Assembly (NCBI GenBank): GCA_000969725.1
Contig: JXSR01S074827.1
Reading direction: 5' to 3' (one strand)
Source: Ophiothrix spiculata
Lineage: Eukaryota; Echinodermata; Ophiuroidea; Amphilepidida; Ophiotrichidae
Length of the DNA stretch: 34,879 nt
The notes under the pieces are model-generated. The model made no database searches, was not told where the DNA came from, and saw only the letters and a program-made list of their open reading frames with translations. Below, piece by piece: positions 22,155-32,037 of the stretch. The translations under genes and the position numbers were made by a program. Each line of letters begins with the position of its first letter. Position 1 is the stretch's first letter.

Positions 22155-22433
22155 TAAATACTCCACCAACCATCAGAGCCTGCCCACCAGACCAGACAGT
22201 CAATATCCCATCAGGTGCCACTCAAACCACTGCCACATTCCAACAACCCAGTGCTACAGATGACAGTGGAGTCGCACCAACTTTCTCCTATCAGAGCAAC
22301 CCTGCTGGTATTTCATTCTTTCCTTCTGGCAACACTGTCCTTGCAATGGGCATACCAGCTGGCTTAACAACGGTTATCGCTACTGCTACCGATAATCAGA
22401 ACAATATGGCTGTTTGTACTTTTAGCATAAACG
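22155..22433 (+). CDS. HYR-domain exon 7 (long subclass)
   Basis: One unit of 93 residues. Acceptor tcttttcccag ends at 22154 and the donor is GTAAGA at 22434. Landmarks are NTPPT, ACPPDQT (Cys10), PSATDDSG, NPAGISFF, NTVLAMGIPAG, TTVIATATDNQNN and AVCTFSIN (Cys88). The first residues read N-T-P-P where most units have D-x-P-P. The PPDQT after the first Cys is the form seen again in exons 9, 12 and 13, so this unit bridges exon 6 and the 3' group. Phase 1-1; joined codon GTA (Val). Confidence 0.88.
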
Positions 22434-22854
22434 GTAAGAGTTTTTGCATCTTGCTTTCTTTAAAGGGCAAAGGAAATGTAATTTCAAGTTTACATTAAAA
22501 TAAAGATGAAAAGTCATGGAATCTAAAACAATGTATTTCATCATTATGTGGGCCTTTGTTTTAGTGTTATAATGATAATTAACATAATTTTAGGTGAAGT
22601 CTAGCTGGAGGGACCAAAACACATTCAATATTGCGATGACATAATTTGTGGCAACGATTTAGTCGTGAAATACTGATGACTAGAATGATGAATTAAATAG
22701 AGTTCTATTCATTAATGTCTATTAAAAATCAATATAACACAAATAATGTCACAGCTATTGTATTCTTTTTATGGCCCTGTTTTGGGAAATGGAATGTTCT
22801 TAAAAGATTTGGACAATACTCAATAGAACATTATTTAAGGGGAACTTACAAAAT

Positions 22855-23050
22855 CGTGAAATTGGACAAGAAAATTTTACATCCAAATATTTGACAAAGC
22901 GTAACTTATGTTCTAGATTACCATTGATATAAAACAAACGGTATCTTAAAGTTCAATTCATGGACTATAATGCAACCTTTACTCTCTGACTATCTATGAA
23001 ACCTATGAAAATTACACACAAAGATTGTAAGGTTTTTCTGGGACACCCTG
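22855..23050. mobile_element. Single-arm copy of the CAGGGTGTCCCAG foldback
   Basis: This matches the right arm of 17342-17947, with GACTATAATGCAAC, CAAAGATTGTAAGG and the end TTTCTGGGACACCCTG at 23050. The opposite arm is missing upstream, so the copy is truncated. Confidence 0.75.
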
Positions 23051-23764
23051 TTTTCCTTGTGTGATACATATATTTTTTATGGAGTTATAATGTGAAGAAG
23101 TTAGGTAGGTTTAGTATGCTTGTCAAGTTTGTATGAATATTCAAAAGTGAGAACGTTTCAGATGTGAAGAAGTTAGGCAGTTGCAGCCTATTAATGCACA
23201 TAAACCAAATATGACCATAGGGGGAAGTAAATTAGTCCATATGTTTCGAATCATAAACACATAAGAAATCTGCTGAATATTCAAATGTTCAATGTTTGTC
23301 TATGTGGTAGCAACAAAATTAGACAAAAAATAATACCAAAATCATGAAAGATTCATATACAAAGTATATCATTTTTTTTTTAAATGCAGTGATCTGGTCT
23401 TAAATCAATCCTAATCAAACATTATTAGCCCAGGGGGGCCACTGACATACTTTCACTTATTTTCATCACCGAGCAAGCCTTTTCAAATCGGACCTTAAAC
23501 ACGGATATCTTGAATGCTTATTTGGAACCCTTATCACGGGCATGCATTCAAAAAGTCTACCCTTTTCACTGACCTAGCAATATTACTAAGTTAGTACGGT
23601 ATAAACAATTGTTTCTTTCTTTATCAGAGAGAAGTAGATAAAAGTACGAAAAAGTCTCCAAAATAGTAGATAACAAACCCATTGTAACTTAAATTTCCAT
23701 GTCTTTGAAATTCATACCTAAACTCTGACTAGTGCCTATACGATTGCTGAAAAATGTACTCTTG

Positions 23765-24030
23765 AGCAGATTACAGATGTGAAGAAGTTAGGCAGGTTTA
23801 GTCCAAGCCTGTGAATCTCGGTTTGTTTAAAAGTGAGCAGATTACAGATGTAAAGAAGTTAGGCAGGTATAGCATACTTGTCAAGTCTGTGAATCTCAGT
23901 TTGTTCAAAAGTGGGCAGATATCACATGTGAAGAAGTTAGGCAGGTTTAAAGTCTTTTTAAATCACTCAAGTTGTTCAATAGTGATCGGTTTACAGATGT
24001 AAAGAAGGTGGGCAGATCTAGTGTGATTTT
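23765..24030. repeat. 71-78-bp minisatellite, main block of four units
   Basis: Units built on GAGCAGATTACAGATG, AAGAAGTTAGGCAGGTTTAG and CTGTGAATCTCAGTTTGTTC recur with successive spacings of 71, 78 and 71 bases. Further decayed units appear at 23093-23182, 25070-25260, 25890-25960, 26160-26210 and 26560-26580. The array was once longer and has been split by insertions. Confidence 0.85.
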
Positions 24031-24116
24031 TGATTACATTTTGAATATAAGAAAAAGGAAGACAAGTTGATAAATCTAAATTGATAAACAAACAGCTGTT
24101 TGTAAATATGTGACCC

Positions 24117-24560
24117 CTCATATTGAAAGGTACTTTAGGGTCGGCATAGTAAATAACGAGATACGGGCCATTAAAGCTAAGCATAGTCAAAAATCATGTC
24201 CAAGGTCAAATTTCTAATTTCATCAGAAACGTTACTTTTGAAGTGTATTCTATCATATTAATCAGGTTCCAACATTCAAAGCATAAGAAAAATATGTTAA
24301 AAACCAAGATGAAAACCATCTCTCCATTAAAGTTTTACTTAGTACAAAAACTTCAAACTCGGTTTTCTCAGAACTATAGTTTTCCGAATCAGCCCGATGC
24401 CTTTTGCCAATTTGGATGTAACTTTGCAACGGAACATCCAATAACCAAAAGTAGGTGTCATTTTAATGCTTAAATTCTCAGCTTTCAGATGAGACCAAAA
24501 AATCCATTTTGATTTTGGGATGCTGAAGGTACCTTTCGATATGCCGAGTCAATTATACAG
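24117..24560. mobile_element. Possible TIR element inserted in the minisatellite region
   Basis: ATTGAAAGGTACTTTAGG near 24121 faces a near-complement ending TACCTTTCGAT near 24540, with about 14 of 17 positions matching. The interior has no recognisable gene. Boundaries are approximate. Confidence 0.45.
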
Positions 24561-24683
24561 ATGTGATAGTTAAGGTCTCTTGAATGATATGACCAAAAAG
24601 TATTTTTCAAAGTGATCAGGTTTTAGAGTTAGATGGGTTTATTATTCAGATTTGGAGACGAAAGACTTGTTTAGTGTACATAT

Positions 24684-25047
24684 TAAAGGTAGGTATTCCG
24701 ATCTGGTGACAAATTTGACATACATTTTTTTCATATTTGTAAGAAAGGACATCACCTACATTTAAAGCAATTGTAAAGTTTCTGTTGCATACTTTGAGCC
24801 AGATTAATGCTATAGACAAAAAATTTTGTCTATAGCATTATATGTTTCTATATAGAAACATATAGGATATTTATTTTTGTTAACAAAATATACAAGTAAT
24901 TCAGCGCTTTTTTGTCCATATCTCTTCAATGAAACATAATATGGGCATAAAAATGTACAGGGATTATGAGAAAAATATGCACTTTCATGTGGTATCAAGA
25001 TCTCAAATTTGATTTTGTGAGTGAAAGTGATCGGAACACACACCTTT
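24684..25047. mobile_element. TIR element with internal back-to-back palindromes
   Basis: TAAAGGTAGGTATTCCGATC at the left is mirrored by GATCGGAACACACACCTTTC at the right, with a few mismatches. Inside are a 36-base near-perfect palindrome (24805-24840) and an overlapping 24-base perfect palindrome (24840-24863). It interrupts the 71-78-bp minisatellite. Confidence 0.6.
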
Positions 25048-25439
25048 CAGTTTGTATGAATACTTAATTTGTTAAAAAGTGAGCAGATTACAGATGTGAA
25101 GAAGTTAGGCAGATATGGTGTGCTCAGCCAGCTTACATGAAAGACTGGTTTTATTTTAAAGTGAGAACATTTCAGATGTTTAGAAGCTCAGCAGGTTTAA
25201 AGTAAATAATTTGATTAAACATATTTCATATGTGTAAAGAAGTTAGGCAAGTTTGGTGTGGTTGTAAAAATCCCATGTATGAGTTGCTTGATATGAAAGT
25301 GAGCGCCGCTTCTGATCTGACTTGGTTTGCATCAACTTAGCCACACTATACTGCCCTACGCTCTACTTATGATGGTCTGTGTTGGTACACAAGGTTTACA
25401 CAAAATTGAAATGTTTGTAATCCTGGGGGTGGCCACCCA

Positions 25440-25745
25440 ACTTGGTTTTGGTAGGGGTGTGCGGCCCCGATATCTGAAACCCTAGTCTAGGGAACGGAAG
25501 ATTGACTCTGAAAAGAGGGTCTAGAGAACTGAAGGGACCAAAAATGACCCTTCAGAACTAGTTTGTGGGGCAAAATTTGGGCTCTGGAAGCATAAATTTT
25601 TGAAAGTTTGCTTGAAACGGGGGTCTTGGGAACTTAATTTCAAAAAATGATGCTAGGGAACTGAAATTTTTGAAAATAAGGTTTACGAACTAAAGGTTGT
25701 GCTTGAAATGGTGGTCTAGGGAGTGGCAGACAAGGTGTAAAAAGG
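25440..25745. repeat. Degenerate GGTCTAGGGAACTGAA repeat; source of a 95-bp exact copy
   Basis: Units related to GGGTCTAGGGAACTGAA recur irregularly. The 95 bases at 25522-25616 occur again with no mismatch at 27505-27599 in the next intron. Confidence 0.75.
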
Positions 25746-26365
25746 GGGTCTTATCATGTAACACTATGATGCTGTATGCCATGCCAAGATGTCAGTTGTA
25801 GATAAGTAAGGCTGTTTGGGGTTTTTGATGTTATTTGCAAGCTCATGTAAATAATCATACGGATCTTGAATAAAACCAAATAATGTGCATACTTCAGATT
25901 AAAAGAAGTAGGTGGTTATAGCAAGTGAGTAGATTTCAGATGTGTGAAGCTTAAAATGTTTGAGTATGATTGTTGAGATGGATGAATAGCTCAATAGGAA
26001 TTTGAAAATAATATGGAAGTGAATTTCTCTACTGGCAGTTGTCCAGGTTCATCAGATATTTAAGAAAGCTTTTGACAAGATCTTAACAAGGGTGTTAGCT
26101 TGATATAATTTTATGAATAAGTAAATAAACTGGTAGTAGAATATTTTATGAAACCAGAATGGACCCGATTTCAGATGTTAATAAGTTATGCAAATGTTAG
26201 TGTGATTATTGGGCTTTTTTTTAAATTGTTTTGATTTGAACAGTACTATAATGCACAGATTTGTTTGTGAAGATGTTCAGCAATTTTAATGAAGAAAGAA
26301 TAACTCAATTTGTTAGTCTTGAAAATATTGAAAAGAAAAATAAAAACAAAATAACAAGCACATTT

Positions 26366-26505
26366 CAGGCATGAGAATGTTCAGGTTTCTACCTGAACTC
26401 AGGTTTTTTCTGTTCAAAAATCCACAAATTTCTTTGAATTTCAGCCTATTTTTGCTCTTTTGTAATCATTTTCAGTTTTTTTGTGGATGCTTGTTTCCAT
26501 GCCTG
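26366..26505. mobile_element. MITE, CAGGCATGAGAA family
   Basis: The ends CAGGCATG and CATGCCTG are inverted repeats 140 bases apart. The flanks ACATTT and ATATTT could be a 6-bp target duplication with one change. Confidence 0.6.
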
Positions 26506-26655
26506 ATATTTCCAGACTAGAAAAATGAATGAAGCAGTTCCATTGTTCACATGTATTGTGGAGAAGTTAGGCATTTGAATTTGTCCTGTCATTTTTAGTA
26601 ACTATTGTATATAACTATATATTTTATCTAATGAGTATGCTTCCAAATAATAATG

Positions 26656-26817
26656 CAGGGATGAGAAAGTTCCTCTTTTCAGCTGATTTCCTCTTTTTTG
26701 ATCATGTTCATATGCTAAAATTTTAGCTTTTTTATTAATTTTCAGCCCATTTTTGACCTTTTACCCAACTTTACGACGCTTTACCTCTTTTTTGACAATC
26801 ACCCATTCTCATCCCTG
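26656..26817. mobile_element. MITE, CAGGGATGAGAA ends, 6-bp target duplication
   Basis: CAGGGATGAGAA at the left is mirrored by TTCTCATCCCTG at the right. ATAATG is directly repeated at 26650-26655 and 26818-26823. The length is 162 bases, non-coding. It ends about 105 bases before exon 8. Confidence 0.75.
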
Positions 26818-26922
26818 ATAATGATAAGACATTACCAACTTTACTAAGGTTGAAGATAGATATCATATCTAAACTCAGACCTTGACCATAAACCTTAAAT
26901 CTGATCTTATTCTTTCTCACAG

Positions 26923-27204
26923 CCAACGAGGGACCCACAGTGACATGCCCATCAGATCAGCAAATCACTGTACAACAAGGCCAGACATCGGTATTTATCC
27001 CCAGTGCAACAGCTACAGATGCCAATGACCCCAACCCGACAGTAACCTACAGCACCACGACTCCCGGAGTTCTCATCCTAGGAGGAGGAGCTACGTTACT
27101 CGTCAATAACATTCCACAAACCAACGCTGTGATCCCGGTAACGGCCACAGCCAGGGATTCAAGCAACAATGCAGCCACTTGTACATTCAATTTGAACCTC
27201 AATG
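26923..27204 (+). CDS. HYR-domain exon 8 (long subclass)
   Basis: One unit of 94 residues after a 4.5-kb repeat-filled intron. Acceptor tctttctcacag ends at 26922; donor is the consensus GTAAGT at 27205. Landmarks are ANEGPT, TCPSDQQ (Cys9), TVQQGQTSV, ATATDANDP, TTTPGV, LLVNNIPQ, IPVTATARDSSNN and ATCTFNLNLN (Cys87). The D-NSG loop is replaced by DANDPNP. The codon joined to exon 7 is GCC (Ala), as at the exon 8/9 junction. The frame begins without an ATG near the acceptor, as expected for an internal exon. Confidence 0.88.
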
Positions 27205-27910
27205 GTAAGTAAAATAAAGAGCATGTGGCAAAGAGGTAAGTATACCCAGGTTCATTTACACATTGTATATTGGCGGCGTGTATCATCTGTTTGTGTAATT
27301 TTGTGTGGGTTTAAAACACACCACTTGTTACCTAATGAATGTTATACACCTAAACACCAAAGTTTCATATGATCATTTTCACATTCCACAATAACATTAA
27401 AAGATACTTTTGTATCATAGATAGTATTTGTTCTGTACTTAAGTGTCCCTGTTTCGATGTTAGATGTCCATTATCAAGTTTAAAATATCTATTTAAACAT
27501 GGGGTAGAGAACTGAAGGGACCAAAAATGACCCTTCAGAACTAGTTTGTGGGGCAAAATTTGGGCTCTGGAAGCATAAATTTTTGAAAGTTTGCTTGAAT
27601 TAATATACACATTGTGAAATTTATCTGTATTCTAACATTGCATGTTTTGGCATCCTTCGGCAAATTCAAAATACCTGCGTCATCATTATATATATTGTTG
27701 TACAATATCCCAATGTTTTCCAATTTGTGTTCTCATCCAATTATGTTCAATGTCTAATCCGTTACATTTTGTAAAATAGTTTCAGTAATGTCCTGTCTTT
27801 AGAGTTCAAATATGTTTTTAATATATAGTTTAATATTTAGAAACAAGCATTTTGTTATTATGTGTATTGTCATATTATTGTGTATTGTCACCATTTGTTT
27901 CATTGTGTAG
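27205..27910 (+). other. Intron 8
   Basis: Phase-1 intron of 706 bases. It contains the 95-bp exact copy at 27505-27599; otherwise AT-rich with no recognised feature. Confidence 0.6.
27505..27599. repeat. 95-bp exact duplicate of 25522-25616
   Basis: All 95 bases match in direct orientation, from TAGAGAACTGAAGGGACC to AGTTTGCTTGAA. Flanks on both sides differ, and no inverted ends or target duplication are seen. Confidence 0.92.
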
Positions 27911-28189
27911 CCGATTCACCACCATCCATCACATGTCCTCCGGATCAGACCTACACTCTCCAACAATCCTCATCATCAGTAACCTTCCCAAGACCAACTG
28001 CCACTGATGACAGTGGTACCCCCACGATAACCTACTCTACTACCACACCTGGAGTAACATTTTTTGGCGATGCAACCAATGTGCTAGTCAATAACATTCC
28101 ACCAAACACGGGGCTGATTCCAGTGACTGCAACTGCCAGGGATAACAATGGCAACACGGTGACCTGCAGAGTCAATCTGATTATCAACT
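27911..28189 (+). CDS. HYR-domain exon 9 (long subclass, 3' group)
   Basis: One unit of 93 residues. Acceptor cattgtgtag ends at 27910; donor CT/GTAAGG with GT at 28190. Landmarks are ADSPPS, TCPPDQTYTLQQ (Cys9), SVTFPRPTATDDSG, TTTPGVTFF, VLVNNIPPNTG, IPVTATARDNNGN and VTCRVNLIIN (Cys86). From this exon on, the units share TLQQ, FPRPT and a terminal N-L-x-I-N block, which suggests local duplication. The last base is T, so the codon joined to exon 10 becomes TTT (Phe). The intron before it is only 706 bases. Confidence 0.9.
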
Positions 28190-28806
28190 GTAAGGAAACA
28201 CCAATAAATTAGGATTTTTAAAAGGAAGTAAAGACTAGAAATGCCCATTTTGGTGAATTTAATGAACAGTAATTGAATAGAATAACGAGAAAACAAAATA
28301 AGTAAAATAATCTTATAATAAACACACTCTTCAGAAACACACTCTTCAGAATTTATATAAAGAAATGCTCCCTTAAAGTCATATCTTAACAACTACCCTA
28401 CTGTGACTTAGGGCACGTTCACACATAAATGTGAGACTGCAATTAAAGTGTCTCAGTAATGAGTAGAAGTATTTTCACTTCTTTCACATTTTTTGTGTCT
28501 TGCTCATAAGTTAGCAGTATCTACCATGCATTTAGGGTAGTATGTGTGAGTACAGTACTGTTGTAAAAATGAAGTTGATGTGCTCTAGCTGGTCATGACG
28601 TGCGAGCAAAATATTCAGTATTAGTCATGCCTTGATATGTGAGAAATTGTCCCAACCTTCTCTAAAAGCTTACCTTGATTATATCCTGTTCCCTGTTGTA
28701 ATTCATAAAAGTGATCCACACAATATCACTAAACATTCACTTTAGCATAATTTACTTACTAATGAACTAAATATTCATTTTGAATCATTCTTAAAAACTC
28801 ATGTAG
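28190..28806 (+). other. Intron 9
   Basis: Phase-1 intron of 617 bases. Apart from a 15-bp tandem duplication of AAACACACTCTTCAG near 28320-28349, nothing is recognised. Confidence 0.6.
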
Positions 28807-29091
28807 TTGACCAGCCACCAACAATACTATGTCCACCAGACCAGCCCTACACCCTTCAGCAAGGAACCACATCTGTATCATTTCCAAGACCTAGTGCCAC
28901 AGATGACACACCCGGTGTAACCCCGTCAATAACCTACTCTACTAACACACAAGCAGTGGCATTTTTTGATGGTGTAGTTTCCGTAGTGGCCAATAATATT
29001 CCACAGACTTCTGGGACAATCCCTGTGACTGCAACCGCTACGGACAACAATGGAAACAGGGCAACGTGCACATTCAATTTGGTGATTAATT
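28807..29091 (+). CDS. HYR-domain exon 10 (long subclass, no in-frame ATG)
   Basis: One unit of 95 residues, the longest of the set. It contains no in-frame ATG, so simple ORF calling misses it. Acceptor ctcatgtag ends at 28806; donor ATT/GTAAGA with GT at 29092. Reading from 28806 gives DQPPT, LCPPDQPYTLQQGT (Cys9), SVSFPRPSATDDTPG, SITYST, VVANNIPQTSG, IPVTATATDNNGN and ATCTFNLVIN (Cys88), without a stop. The TPGV motif of its neighbours is altered to TQAV and the D-DSG loop to DDTPGV. Phase 1-1 and intact splice sites argue that it is functional. Confidence 0.88.
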
Positions 29092-29209
29092 GTAAGAAAA
29101 AACACCTTTTCAATAAGAAATTATTTTAGACTTTTCCACCCGGCAACATAAATGACAGAAAAAGAAATTAAAAAATCCTTGGCCATCCTGCATTTGAGCC
29201 TGGAAACTA

Positions 29210-29875
29210 GCCCATGCTCCACCTATCAGTCTCTCCTGGCATGGAAATCCGATATTTTTATTTATCTCTATATATTATTTACTGGAATTGTTGTGAGTGG
29301 CAGGCTTCAAAAGTTACGAAGAAAGTGAACTAAGTTTCATATCAAAAATCCGAGACGATTGAAATCATGATTGAAACTTGAATTACAGCAAGGTCAATTT
29401 TTCTCAAATTTCCGCAATTAGCTTAATGGGCAAACATCTTGATCATCATTTACATCGCGATGGCACTTTTTATTTGACGATGGCACACTTATTAACCGTG
29501 ATGTTTGGGGTTCTTAAATAAACAATTGACATGAAAATATATACATACTCATAAAAAAATGAAAAAGAAGGAGCGAAATCATCAAGTTAAGTTGGTGTTG
29601 AATTCAATGAAATTCGCCCCATTTAATCGCGTATTTCTAATTACGTGTAACTTCCAGTAGACGGTGCAGTCAGGAATCGTTTCTATTAATATATTTTTGC
29701 AATCTCTGCACCAACCATCAGGTTAAACGATTCAAATGATGAAAATAAGAGCATCAAAAGACGTTATTTGGCAGAAGAGTTAAAAAGTCATTTTATCTTG
29801 ATTTTCCTTGAAAAATAAAAATATCGGATTTTTGTGCCGGGAAAAACTGCCTATAGAACTGATGGAGAAGAGTGG
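29210..29875. mobile_element. TIR element with AAATCCGATATTTTTATTT arms
   Basis: A perfect 19-base inverted pair lies at 29245-29263 and 29813-29831, and partial complementarity extends outward (CTCCTGGCA against TGCCGGGA, TATCAGT against ACTGATG). The interior has no transposase-like frame. Outer limits are approximate and no target duplication was found. Confidence 0.65.
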
Positions 29876-30535
29876 TCGAGCTGCCATGTCATGACCAATT
29901 CCTGTACCAAGGTCCCAAGTTAGAATTCCTGGGATTTCTTCACTAACTGTCAGTTATGTTGCGTTGTATAAAAGCCCAAGGCACAAAAGTCTCAAATAAC
30001 TTTAAATAATGATTTCTCAACTCTTTTAAACAAGTTTTTAATGAAAATTTACCTATATTACCAAATATGTGGTCAATATTAATGTGTGATGGATCATTCG
30101 TATCATATCATAATCCTAAATGTAGTATTTATCGTATTACGTATCATTGGTGACAATTTTCCTTAGCATTTGTGTATAGACATTAGAGTAGTCATAGACT
30201 TAGTTAATGTTTGTTATTAAAGGGTTCAAAAAGTATTTAATTTGATATCTTTTTGACAAACAATGAAAAGATTGTTGGGCCAAATTTGGAAAGGAAAACA
30301 TATCATCTTAACTTGACTATAATATGCACTACCTTTCCCTAACAATATACATGTGTCTTCAGACTGCTAAGAGAGAAATTGATTATTTTTTGGTAATGAT
30401 TTCATGGTTGCAATAAAACTGATATGTAACCACAAATTGCTATAATGGCAATAAACCGTTTAATGTAAACAGTTTACATCATAAACAGCTTATTATGATA
30501 TGAACCATTTCTACTGATTGTTGAGACAGGACGCA

Positions 30536-30775
30536 TATATAGTGCAAAAGAAGACTTCAGGACCTTCCCATCATGCCTCACTTCCGATGGGATTTTTTAA
30601 ATGGGTCGTGATGAGAGGATTTAGGGATGAAACACATCCGAAATGCAAGATTGGGATGAGGGCTGCTGATTGTGCTATGTTTTATCCTTAAACCCTCTTA
30701 TTAAAACCTGTACAAAAATCCCATTAGAAACAAGGCATGATGGGAAGGTCCTGATATCTTCTTTTATATAGTGCA
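30536..30775. mobile_element. Near-complete palindromic foldback with 11-bp target duplication
   Basis: The element occupies 30547-30764 (218 bases), flanked by direct copies of TATATAGTGCA at 30536-30546 and 30765-30775. Its ends are AAAGAAG and CTTCTTT, with matching arms containing TCAGGACCTTCCCATCATGC; pairing continues almost to the centre. A 9-11-bp duplication is typical of Mutator-like elements, but the end sequence alone does not prove that class. Confidence 0.85.
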
Positions 30776-31020
30776 GTGGAGTTGCAAGTGTGTGGCCCAT
30801 TAGGAATTAAGGCACAATGTGGATACATGCACACATCCTTTTTTTAATCATTTTACTTCGCATTTTTAAACTATTAGTCTTTCTTTTTAAGTGTTTTGAT
30901 ACTTTTTGACCCTTTGTAACTTCATGGTGAGAGAATTACATTGTTTACTTGTTGTTAACCCCATTTGTATTCCTCCTGTCTGTTTTTGTTTGTTGTTTTG
31001 TGTATTTGTTGTTCATGTAG

Positions 31021-31302
31021 TTGACATGCCACCGTCTCTGAGTTGCCCAACGGATCAGACATACACTCTTCAACAAGGAACAACGTTGATAACGTTCCCT
31101 AGACCGACTGTCACAGATGACAGTAGTGTAACCCCACGTTTAAGCTACACTACTAGCATTCCTGGAGTGGTATTCTCAGAAATTGGAAACACAGTACAAG
31201 CACGCAACATCCCTCAAATCTCAGGGACCGTTCCTGTGACTGCAACTGCTTCGGATAACAACGGCAACACAGTTACGTGTAACATCAACCTGATTATTAA
31301 TT
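31021..31302 (+). CDS. HYR-domain exon 11 (long subclass)
   Basis: One unit of 94 residues. Acceptor is a long T/G-rich tract ending in catgtag at 31020; donor ATT/GTAAGA with GT at 31303. Landmarks are DMPPS, SCPTDQTYTLQQGT (Cys9), TFPRPTVTDDSSV, TSIPGVVF, NTVQARNIPQISG, VPVTATASDNNGN and VTCNINLIIN (Cys87). Joined codon with exon 10 is TTT (Phe). The in-frame ATG well upstream at 30906 lies in intron sequence and is not a likely start. A foldback transposon ends about 250 bases upstream. Confidence 0.9.
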
Positions 31303-31564
31303 GTAAGAATCAGTACATATCATTTTTTTTTAACTACATACCATAAAATTATAAAGAAATAATTCAAACATCAATTAAAACTTTTTTATACTGTATTTTG
31401 TTTAAAGTATAACACAAAACGAAGTGTGTTAATTCAGAATGATTAAATTTTGAATACCCTATTGAAAAACTAACAATAGACATTGTAGTTAGAGAGACAT
31501 GTAGATAAGATCCAAAGCTGTTAACACAAAAGCTTTTTAATTTAAAAAAAATAATTTAGTTGAC

Positions 31565-31693
31565 ATGTAGATAGTTATGTGATATATTTTCATGTTTTTA
31601 TCTTGTATAAACATATGTTCATTCTTTGTTTTTGAGATATTTGTGTGACATTGTTTCATGTTTTTATTCTTAACTAATTTGGTTCACATGTAG
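31565..31693. repeat. Paralogous intron segment, copy of 33661-33785
   Basis: Both contain TTGTATAAACATATGTTCAT and GAGATATTTGTGTGACATTG, followed by TTTCA-GTTTTTATTCTT. In the 3' copy this stretch leads straight into the exon 12 acceptor; in this copy it leads into unrelated sequence at 31694. Confidence 0.85.
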
Positions 31694-32037
31694 GTCATGC
31701 CTTTTGAGGTGGGCCCATTTGTGTTACATCTCACCCACTTCATCCATACCTTACTCCTTCCTGGTAAAGTTGATTATAAGGTGATAAGTACCTTTATTTG
31801 AGTATTATTCTTACTTGATTTTACTTGACCAATAAATTATCTATAAAATCATACCTCTGACATTTCATACGATTATAAAAACGTTGTGACAAAATTTGAT
31901 ACCAATGTACATACCTCAACGAAACCAACCAAATTCATACCTGTTTTCTTCCCTGTCTAAATTAACTAGTTGACTTGATTTTTGACATTTTATTGGAATT
32001 TTAAAAGATATGACAGAAAAATTGATGCACAATTTTC

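Larger units (their letters stand above)
22434..26922 (+). other. Intron 7
   Basis: Phase-1 intron of 4489 bases. It holds a half copy of the 17342 foldback (22855-23050), dispersed copies of a 71-78-bp minisatellite (23085-26590), two TIR elements inserted among them (24117-24560 and 24684-25047), a GGGTCTAGGGAACTGAA-type degenerate repeat (25440-25745) and two small MITEs (26366-26505 and 26656-26817). Nothing further is recognised in 22440-22850 or 23190-23760. Confidence 0.6.
29092..31020 (+). other. Intron 10
   Basis: Phase-1 intron of 1929 bases, largely taken up by two DNA elements (about 29210-29875 and 30547-30764). Nothing is recognised in 29880-30530. Confidence 0.6.

Noticed and set aside
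24243-24473. 76-codon frame
   Set aside because: It lies inside a probable TIR element, is biased in composition and resembles no transposase.
30906-31020. Start codon and hydrophobic leader before exon 11 (a possible signal peptide)
   Set aside because: The hydrophobic stretch is the T/G-rich acceptor tract of intron 10 read as protein; the exon 11 unit fits the internal phase 1-1 pattern.
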